From contig CM019715.1 in NCBI GenBank assembly GCA_009760885.1, positions 21,306,503 to 21,370,502 on the forward strand: a stretch of 64,000 nt of DNA, in the 5' to 3' direction. How positions within the stretch are numbered: the stretch's first letter is position 1; each line of letters starts with the position of its first letter. The DNA comes from Achatina immaculata (taxonomy: Eukaryota > Mollusca > Gastropoda > Stylommatophora > Achatinidae). The position numbers were made by a program, and so were the translations under genes. Shown piece by piece: positions 56,450 through 64,000 of this stretch. The notes beneath the pieces were generated by a model. That model searched no databases and was not told the origin of the DNA. It was given only the letters and a program-made list of their open reading frames with translations.

Positions 56450-57935
56450 CAAGTTGTGTAAGCAGGTAGCAACAATAACAATGTAAGTAAGAACATTCAT
56501 TGTGAGAAAACAAAAACAAAAAATTTGATTATAACATTCATTATGAGAGCAATTAACAGCAATGACAGATTGACTATAACATTTATTGTGAGAGCAGATA
56601 ACAACAATAAAAAACTTGACCATAACATTCATTGTGAGAGCAGATAACAACAATAAAAAACTTGAGTATTATGTTAATTGTGAGAGCAGATAATAACAAT
56701 AAAAAACTTGACCATAACATTCATTGTGAGAGCAGATAACAACAATAAAAAACTTGAGTATTATGTTAATTGTGAGAGCAGATAACAACAATAAAAAACT
56801 TGAGTATTATGTTAATTGTGAGAGCAAATAACAACAATAAAGAACTTGAGTATTATGTTAATTGTGAGAGCAGATAATAACAATAAAAAACTTGACCATA
56901 ACATTCATTGTGAGAGCAGATAACAACAATAATGAACTTGACCATAACATTCATTGTGAGAGCAGATAACAACAATAAAAAACTTGAGTATTATGTTAAT
57001 TGTGAGAGCAGATAACAACAATAAAAAACTTGAGTATTATGTTAATTGTGAGAGCAAATAACAACAATAAAGAACTGAGTATTATGTTAATTGTGAGAGC
57101 AGATAATAACAATAAAAAACTTGACCATAACATTCATTGTGAGAGCAGATAACAACAATAAAAAACTTGAGTATTATGTTAATTGTGAGAGCAGATAACA
57201 ACAATAAAAAACTTGAGTATTATGTTAATTGTGAGAGCAAATAACAACAATAAAGAACTTGAGTATTATGTTAATTGTGAGAGCAGATAATAACAATAAA
57301 AAACTTGACCATAACATTCATTGTGAGAGCAGATAACAACAATAATGAACTTGACCATAACATTCATTGTGAGAGCAGATAACAACAATAAAAAACTTGA
57401 CCATAACATTCATTGTGAGAGCAGATAACAACAATAAAGAACTTGAGTATTATGTTAATTGTGAGAGCAGATAATAACAATAAAGAACTTGAGTATTATG
57501 CTAATTGTGAGAGCAGATAATAACAATAAAAAACTTGACCATAACATTGATTGTGAGAGCAGATAACAACAGTAAAAAACTTGAGTATTATGTTAATTGT
57601 GAGAGCAGATAACACCAATAAAAAACTTGAGTATTATGTTAATTGTGAGAGCAGATAACACCAATAAAAAACTTGAGTATTATGTTAATTGTGAGAGCAG
57701 ATAACACCAATAAAAAACTTGAGTATTATGTTAATTGTGAGAGCAGATAACACCAATAAAAAACTTGAGTATTATGTCAATTGTGAGAGCAGATAATAAC
57801 AATAAAGAACTTGAGTATTATATCAACTGTGAGAGCAGGTGAGAGCAATAAAACCTTGAGATAACATTCATTGTGAGAGCAGGTGACAGCAATAACACCT
57901 TGAGATAACATTCATAGTTTGAGCAGGTAAGAAAT
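56450..57935. repeat. 46-bp minisatellite, about 32 copies
   Basis: Units 'agcagataacaacaataaaa' + 'aacttgagtattatgttaat' + 'tgtgag'. A 'gaccataacattcattgtg' unit type is interspersed in a recurring order. Same family as 50695-51350. Confidence 0.95.
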
Positions 57936-57950
57936 GTTCACACTTTTTTT

Positions 57951-57971
57951 TATAAGAAAAAAGAAAAAAAA
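57951..57971 (-). terminator. Pol III T-run terminator
   Basis: On the minus strand the tRNA 3' end is followed within four bases by TTTTTTTT (57964-57971) and a second T6 run. Confidence 0.7.
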
Positions 57972-57974
57972 CAG

Positions 57975-58046
57975 GGGTCCCGCTGTGACTCGAACACAGA
58001 CTTCCGGATTCAGAATCCGACGTGCTACCGACTACACCACAGGGCC
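57975..58046 (-). tRNA. tRNA-Gln (anticodon CTG)
   Basis: The minus strand folds as a 72-nt cloverleaf. Acceptor GGCCCTG with CGGGACC has six of seven pairs, with one C-A mismatch at pair 3 and one G-U. The D arm is GTGT...GCAC. The anticodon stem TCGGA/TCCGG has loop TTCTGAA, giving CUG for glutamine. The T stem CTGTG/CACAG is perfect, with loop TTCGAGT. It has no intron, and the CCA is not encoded, as in animals. The A and B boxes are good and a T8 terminator follows immediately. The acceptor mismatch leaves a chance that it is a recent pseudogene or a SINE head, but the terminator favours a gene. Confidence 0.85.
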
Positions 58047-58064
58047 TCCGTTATAAACACATTC

Positions 58065-58555
58065 TTATATTATTATATTGTCTCAAAATGTACCAGGTGC
58101 GTGAGAGCAAACATTCTGGTGGGACTCTGTGTATGCTTTTATCATAGGTGTAGCCATCTACTCGGTGAAGGTGGGTAACAGAGATCAATGACAATATACC
58201 TCTCCATTGCTAAAAAAGAAGCGTTACGACACAGATATAAAACTAACAAATAGATCGATGCATCTGGATTAAGGACATAAGATGAAATTGAAATCGTGGG
58301 GCATATAAGTCAAACTTGAGACTGAAACAAGGGACTTTAATAACGCAGGTTGGAGAAAATAGTTCCCATTGTCTGTGCTACAGGAACGTCTGATATGTGT
58401 ACCTATGACAAATAATCTTCTTCTTCTTCTTCTTCAGCTTTCCGAGGTATTAAGGCTCATTGCTGCAGATAAAGTTCCTAATCTTCCCTCTTTTGATATG
58501 TTTTTCCTAATTTAATTTGTATCTTTTTTACTAAATCAAGTGTGTGGGAAGAAAG
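58065..58555. other. No gene; (TTC)n at 58419-58436
   Basis: Unique sequence without coding support. Confidence 0.3.
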
Positions 58556-58559
58556 AAAG

Positions 58560-58655
58560 ATGGAGTGATGAAGGGCAGAATGTAAGACGGGCCTGCGTGC
58601 CCAATTCTTTACCCTTGAAAAATAAAGATTATTCATTCATTCATTCATTCATTCT
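58560..58655 (+). mobile_element. Rep-G element
   Basis: 'gatgaagggcagaatgtaag', 'acgggcctgcgtgcccaatt', 'aaaaataaagattattc' (AATAAA), ending (ATTC)n at 58627-58654. Confidence 0.8.
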
Positions 58656-59225
58656 CCAGTTGGTGACACCAATTTCGTTTATATCCTCTTCTATGTTGTC
58701 TTTCCATCTCTGTCTTGTTCTCCCCCTTTGTCTTGTTTCCCTTCATCTCTTGTGCATACATAATTTTCGTTTGTCTGTCCTCTCTTCCATTATCTCTACA
58801 TGGCACAACCAGCGTAGTCTGTTCATTTTTTAGACATTTATAATTCGTTGGGACTTAAATAACCTGTTCAATTCAGAGCTTTTTCTAGCTCTCCATTCTC
58901 CACTGTTGATATCCTTCATGGGCCCAAAGATTCTTCTTAAGATCTTGATTTGCAACTGTTGTTTATCTTTGTTGTACTCTACGTTTCTGATCCATACATG
59001 GCGGCTGGTCTTATTATAGTTTTGTAGATTGTTATTTTGGTGTTTTGAGACAGAATTTTGGATTTTAACAGGTGTTGCAAGGCAAATTATATTTTATACC
59101 CTATCTGTACTCCGTTTTTAATTTCCTCGCTTACTATGTTGTTTCTGTTGAAGATTGTGCCTAGATATTTGTGTGTCTGTGTCTACTTTCCTAATGGTCA
59201 TATCTCCAACATTTATATAATGACG
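58656..59225 (-). pseudogene. RTE-H LINE RT tail
   Basis: Minus strand in broken frames: 'NVGDMTIRKVDTDTQIF', 'TIYKTIIRPAAMYGSET'-like thumb remnants near 59000, 'LQIKILRRIFGPMKDINSGE', 'WRARKSSELNRLFKSQ', 'LRWLCHVEIMEERTDK', 'QRWKDNIEEDINEIGVTNWR'. A family with a GEWR motif not seen in the other copies here. Confidence 0.75.
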
Positions 59226-59464
59226 AAGAATACTGGAAATAAATAGAAAATAAATGAAACTTTCACTGTATGGGCTTGGATTGGCCATTGAACTTGATCA
59301 TGTGGTCATGTGACTTTTGAACTTGATTACGAGATGGATTTTTAGAGGGAGAACAGCTGTGTAGAGGCTAGAGGATGGACAAATGGGAATGTATTAGGTC
59401 TTTATTTGTCTACGTGAGTGCTGAGAAAGTTATTAAACATAGAGTATATGTCAGCCACTAACAG

Positions 59465-59735
59465 CAGTTATTGAGGAAAGACGCTGGCGATAGTTGGGAC
59501 ATGTGCTCCGAATGACTGACAACTCATTACCAAAAAAGCACTAAGATGGACACCATAGGGGAACAGAAGTAAGTATAGACCAAAAGAGACATGGAGAAGA
59601 ACAACAAAAAGGATGTTGAGCAATAGAGGGCTCACCTGGGCAAGAGCGGAAAAAAAGGCAAAGGACAGGCATTTGTGGAAAACCCTTGCAGAAGCCCCAT
59701 GTGCCCTAGGCACTTAAGGTTCAGAGACAGAGATA
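59465..59735 (+). pseudogene. RTE-F LINE 3' fragment
   Basis: 'RRWR' stop 'LGHVLRMTDNSLP', frameshift, 'DQKRHGEEQQKGC'-type shifted tail, and the end 'tgtgccctaggcacttaagg' + 'ttcagagacagaga'. Same family as 33066 and 49128. Confidence 0.85.
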
Positions 59736-60174
59736 TGTGCGAGATCTTGGACTTATGCTTGGACCTGTTCTTTAAAGTAGAGATCGTTCCGGAGTCACCT
59801 TCAAAGTCAACATGAAGTGTTCGCTTTGTTTGAATGTTGTTGTATGCTGAGTTGTCACTACTTACAGCGTGAGTCGTCACACACACGCTCATCCACAACT
59901 AGATCACGCCGTACACATGTGAGAAGCATGTGCATGGTGCTACAGAGTGCGTGTACTGTGCGGAGATCCCTCTTCTCAGAAGGAGATGGAACCGCTTGTG
60001 AACGTGTCCGACGTAAATGTTAATAACCCGCGAACATGTTAGCATCTCTTAAAGAGGAAAACAAATAATAGAGCAACAGAAAGCTTACTTTTGACAGTCG
60101 AAACCCCAACATCCCCTAAATAAACAAATGGCAGTAGTAACGAAGGTAACCGTCTGCAGCAATCAAATTTTAGA
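59736..60174. other. No gene seen
   Basis: Unique sequence without coding or repeat support. Confidence 0.3.
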
Positions 60175-60455
60175 CAAAGTCCCCGTTTTCATGCCATTAT
60201 GGACCATTTGTTACGTTTTTAGGCCCATTTTCCCAAGACCTTCGGCATATGAACGTCTGATGTGGTCAGAATCACGCTTGGCCGCATTTATCTTCCCAGA
60301 TTTCTCTGGTACTCATTTTTAGAGGTTGGCTAAACCCCCGGGGCCTTTCTGATGTGATGGTATGAGGAAAAAAAACCCCACTGCTGGGGTCTGAACCCGG
60401 TACCATCGGATTAGTAGACCGAGCTCCTAACCACTCAGCCAACCAGACCTCAATC
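60175..60455 (-). mobile_element. SINE-1, full-length copy with tRNA-like head
   Basis: Minus strand starts 'ggtctggttggctgagtggt' (perfect A box TGGCTGAGTGG), then 'accgggttcagacccc' (B-box like). The body follows: 'gggtttagccaacctctaaa', 'gtaccagagaaatctgggaa', 'accacatcagacgttcatat', 'gccgaaggtcttgggaaa'. The anticodon-like loop CTACTAA suggests a Ser-type ancestor, weakly. Confidence 0.8.
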
Positions 60456-60729
60456 AACAGCAGATATAGTGAAAATACTGTTTGATCCACTCCCTCGAAA
60501 ATATTTTGACCAAAAACATGTGATCCTAGAACATAGAAACTACATAGAACAGTTTCGTTTGATTGTGCATAAGCTGTTTATTCCATTCCGCCATTACCAA
60601 TATAAACTAGCTAACGTCCACGTAACAAACAATGTATGGGCCATTAATAATAATGTAGTTTCAAATGTACAGATTTCGTCAGCAGGGGAATCGGGTGAAG
60701 AGAGTTGTGAACAGTACTACATTAATAGT

Positions 60730-60848
60730 CAGTCAGTCATTTGCATGTCCCTTGTGGAAATTTGCCTCCCTAGCAGCTCTCTTGTAGGCCTCTCGGCTGT
60801 AAGCAAGATGCCCTGCTGCTGATGCATCCATTTGCAGATCATCAACGA
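60730..60848 (-). mobile_element. RTE-E LINE 3' tip with 12-bp TSD
   Basis: Only 119 bp: '(cagt)catttgcatgtcccttg' to 'gcagatcatcaacga'. Perfect 'tacattaatagt' on both sides (60718-60729 and 60849-60860). Confidence 0.9.
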
Positions 60849-60860
60849 TACATTAATAGT

Positions 60861-61692
60861 ACTACATTAAAAGTACTATTATAGCTAAGATTCTGAAAAA
60901 CGTTTGAATGAGGAAAAATTCTCTGAACTGTTCAACAGATATTTGCATCACAGCTTGAAAAATCTTCCGATTTTTATGTAGCGGATGAGACATCCACTCT
61001 TTTCCTGTCATTGATTGGTTGTTGAAACACCGAATCCCATACTGAGTTGTTAACCTCTTATCCTTTGTGGAAGCTGGCTGTCGACGCCCATGGATTTAAG
61101 CTTATCTATAATTGTATGTAGGTCAAAGGCTAAAATAACAACAATAACAAAAATCGGCATGATCTGGGTCATGAAGCGTAGAAAGTTACACGTGTACTGT
61201 GGTAGTTTAGACATCATCCAACGTGATGTTCACGCGAAAGGGCAAGTATATGCGTGTGACCTTTGACCATCTTGGTTTGACCAAACATAGCATACCTGAG
61301 ATATGGAAATATTTGTCGATGATTAGAAACCTGCAGGATTACCATGTGCCACAACAGGTCCAGCAGAAAGTGGCTTTTCTGCAACAGGTTTTGTTCATCT
61401 GCCACAGGGTTGTCTAAGATCAGGATCGAAGACAAATGAACTTTACTTGGCAATCAACAAAAAAAAAAAAACTGGCATATTTATAAACCACCTGAAAACC
61501 CAAAGTCATGTGCCATCCCATCTTATTCTACCTTTTCTTCATCTTCTTCGTCTTCTCATCTTCTATTTTTCGAATTATTCTTCTTAAAATTACATCTAGA
61601 TGCTTTATAAGAGCGACAGGTCTCGTCAACATTTGTTTCTTAGGCCAGTACAGGGGTCATTCACATTCTTCCAGCAACCCCCGGGCTGGGCA
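60861..61692. other. No gene supported
   Basis: Unique. A 64-codon frame at 61223-61417 (MMFTRKGKYMRVTFDHLGLT...) looks coding-like but matches nothing I know; possible exon or element remnant. Confidence 0.3.
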
Positions 61693-62045
61693 ATCTTGAT
61701 TATCTTTTTTTGCCCCGGGGGTGAAGATGCTGTCCCATAGCTGATATGCTAGCGCCAGGGTTAGCGAACTATGCTGATCAAGACCCTTGTCCCACCTCTC
61801 CGTTGGTACCCCCAGTAACAGGCCTATCCTGGCTAACGGGTCAGGGATCCCCATAGTCCCCATGGTGGTGGAGTCTTCTAAAGAAGCGTTGCACACCCCA
61901 TGCTTTTTAGCTGTACTCCGGGAGTGAAAAAAAAAATAGCTGCCATAGCCCTCTCCCACGCCGATACAATGCTGTGCCTCGACATCTCTACAGCATCGGC
62001 TGCAAAGAACACCAGGTCGTAGTTGCATGGAGATTGTACAGGTGC
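61693..62045 (+). mobile_element. Rep-A copy, near full length
   Basis: The plus-strand frame keeps GTPSNRPILANGSGIPIVPM and VVESSKEALHT, then breaks. It ends 'gctgcaaagaacaccaggtc' and 'catggagattgtac'. Confidence 0.8.
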
Positions 62046-62315
62046 AAGCATATCTTGTTCCCGAAAGCGTGACGAATGAAAAGTTTAGGAAAGATCATCA
62101 TCCATGCACTCCGGACACATCCGTAGGTTCTCGGATCTCTTCTTCAATATCTCCTTCAGCCTACAGTACCTGATGGTACCGTATGTTACTAACTGGTGGT
62201 TTACGCTGATTGGTCGGTTAAAGAGTATCTCAAGCACAGGTGAATGTACAAGATTCTGTATTGATTGAAAAAAATTTCCCTGGGAATCATTCTCCTCCAA
62301 GTTCTCCACTGACTA
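62046..62315. other. No gene seen
   Basis: Unique sequence leading to the tetranucleotide repeat. Confidence 0.3.
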
Positions 62316-62472
<157 letters not shown>

Positions 62473-62649
62473 ACTAAGGCTTGATCCGTACAAGAAAAGC
62501 CTTGTACTCTGCAGTACAGCTCTCACCCTCCTATAAATCAGAGTGTAGGGTGTATGGACATGAGATAAGTTTATATTTATTTATGTAATCATTTAATTGT
62601 GTCTTCATGATTATTATGCTCATTAACAAATGCTGAATGACTGTGACTG

Positions 62650-62745
62650 AGTGAAAACTGTATGATGAAGGGCAGAATGTTAGACGGGCCTGCGTGCCCA
62701 ATTCTTAACCATTTGAAAATAAAGTCTGTTCGTTCACTCGTTTGT
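62650..62745 (+). mobile_element. Rep-G element
   Basis: 'gatgaagggcagaatgttag', 'acgggcctgcgtgcccaatt', 'ccatttgaaaataaagtctg', then a GTTC-type tail. Confidence 0.8.
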
Positions 62746-63017
62746 TCGTTCCGTTTAAAATCCATTAGTAATACACCCTTTAACTCAAACCTTTTTCAAT
62801 ATTTACTTGCTTGTAACCATATCCCTCCATAGAATAACCAGCAGTCTCTCAACAAATGGCTCACTAGCCATTGAGTTCTAAAATGACATAGTTTTAAAAG
62901 TAACTTCTTAGATCCTGTTAGGAAATTATTTTAATGAATGTTAAAGAATATATGTTAGAAGAACTGTACCGAAAATGTATTTTTGTTTATGTATATGCCT
63001 GCGCCCCTATCTGGTAA
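62746..63017. other. No gene seen
   Basis: AT-rich sequence upstream of the endonuclease ORF; it may contain the LINE 5' end. Confidence 0.3.
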
Positions 63018-64000
63018 AAAAACTATCAGACTGCTACAGAAACAGAAGCAAGGGAAAAAGCAAATGCAGGTGGAAGGAGAAATGCGTATCAGGAAACTGA
63101 GCCCATGAAGGTTGTGGATGAAAGCCAGCCACTGGAAGTCCCCAGCCCGACTGCAGACCTCCTGGAACCTAAACAAAAGATGCATATAGGCAGCTGGAAT
63201 GTAAGAACACTAAACCAGACTGGAAAACTAGCACAAACCATCAAGGAAATGCACAGATACAAACTAGACATACTAGGAATACAAGAAGCAAGATGGACAG
63301 GACAAGGCAGAAGGAAATTAACAACACAGCACACAGAAGATACAATAATATGGTCAGGTAAAGAAGATCTTCATGAAGGAGGAGTAGCATTGATTATAAC
63401 AAAAGAAGCATCAAGAGCATTGCTGAAATGGACCCCAATAAATGAGAGATTATTATATGCACGGTTCAACTCAAAATTCACGAAGCTGTCTATTATAGTT
63501 TGTTATGCACCAACAGAAGCAGCTGAAGAGGAATTAAAGGAAGATTTTTACGACAGCCTCCAAGCCACAGTAGAAACAATACCCAAGCATGATATGCTAC
63601 TCATCTTGGGCGACTTCAATGCAAAAGTAGGTGAAGGAAATGAAGATAGAAGAAGAATCATGGGAAGAGAAGGAATCGGAGAAATAAATGAAAATGGAGA
63701 AAGACTGTGCAGTTTCTGTGAAGAAAACATGATGACCATCGGAGGGACAATTTTCCAACACAAAAACATCCATAAGGTGACTTGGAGGTCACCAGATAAA
63801 ACCACAGAAAACCAAATCGATCACATACTAATAAACAACAAGTGGAAACGGTCACTACAAGATGTGCGAGCAAGGAAAGGAGCAGATATAGGAAGTGATC
63901 ACAACCTTCTGGTAGCAAAAATAAAACTAAAATTAAGGAAAGCCAGAATCGGAGAACACAGAAAGATACATTTTGATACAAGAAAACTGATAGACCAGCA
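63018..64000 (+). CDS. LINE APE-type endonuclease (partial, no stop before window end)
   Basis: A plus-strand frame is open from just after a stop at 63015-63017 to the window end, 327 codons. A likely start is ATG at 63105 (MKVVDES...). It encodes the N-terminal AP-like endonuclease that nicks target DNA for LINE insertion. Motifs in order: GSWNVRTL (63189), LGIQEARWTG (about 63270, catalytic Glu), VCYAPTEA (about 63500), LILGDFNAKVG (about 63600, Asp and Asn), TWRSPD and NQIDHIL (63780-63828), GSDHNLLVAKIKLK (about 63891, catalytic Asp-His). All expected motifs are present and no break is seen, unlike every other LINE in the window. The RT would follow to the right. RTE-like by sequence style; the exact family cannot be linked to A-K without the 3' end. 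Confidence 0.9.

Noticed and set aside
60375..60450. A Ser tRNA gene
   Set aside because: Head of SINE-1. The anticodon stem has a mismatch, there is no acceptor pairing, and it is joined to the SINE body.
61223..61417. 64-codon ORF as a gene
   Set aside because: Coding-like composition, but no family, splice site or neighbour supports it.

Overview
This window is animal nuclear DNA. The evidence is spliced coding structure, a nuclear-type tRNA, APE-endonuclease LINEs with short microsatellite 3' tails, a Penelope-like GIY-YIG fragment, tRNA-derived SINEs and an N-terminal exon that looks like a homeobox gene. The mix of RTE-like LINEs, Penelope and very abundant minisatellites suggests a lophotrochozoan, probably a gastropod mollusc. 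That placement is inference from the repeat repertoire, not from a marker gene.

Only one host protein-coding feature is convincing: a minus-strand exon (903-1926) encoding about 339 residues with good splice sites at both ends. It starts with an Mnx/Not-type 'KSFSIDALLAR' motif, and its homeodomain exons would lie left of base 1. Two RNA features are supported: a tRNA-Gln(CUG) gene at 57975-58046 (minus) with a Pol III T-run, and a U2-snRNA-like sequence at 17454-17660 lying directly upstream of a truncated LINE. A possible non-coding first exon with a TATA/CArG-like element (about 25824-26300, minus) and an NRF1/YY1-rich patch (36586-36760) are the best regulatory candidates; both are weak.

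Everything else recognisable is repetitive. For bookkeeping I named local families. RTE-A, B, C, D, E, F, H, J and K are LINE 3' ends with frame breaks. 'I-like' is a LINE with RNase H and CPCG remnants. SINE-1 and SINE-2 have tRNA-like heads. Rep-A is a dispersed element of about 330 bp hiding a conserved reading frame. Rep-G is a short element ending in AATAAA and (ATTC)n. A partial LINE endonuclease ORF with no stop codon runs off the right edge (63018-64000). A broken copy of a widespread invertebrate mobile-element-type gene lies at 38321-40165.

Layout: 0-2.4 kb homeobox-like exon; 2.4-14 kb LINE fragments, Penelope and Rep-A; 15.2-25 kb minisatellites with the U2/LINE chimera; 25-27 kb mostly unique; 27-36 kb nested LINEs and large arrays; 36-42 kb promoter-like patch and broken transposon gene; 42.9-46.7 kb huge (TAC)n tracts inside and beside a LINE; 48-58 kb a dense stack of minisatellites with retroelements inserted in them; 58-64 kb tRNA, SINEs and LINEs.

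Three processes explain most of the window. LINEs insert with 9-12 bp target duplications, often into tandem arrays. Several microsatellites are the 3' tails of particular LINE families. New minisatellites arise by amplifying 11-44 bp segments inside mobile elements. I did not find a convincing new multi-gene system.
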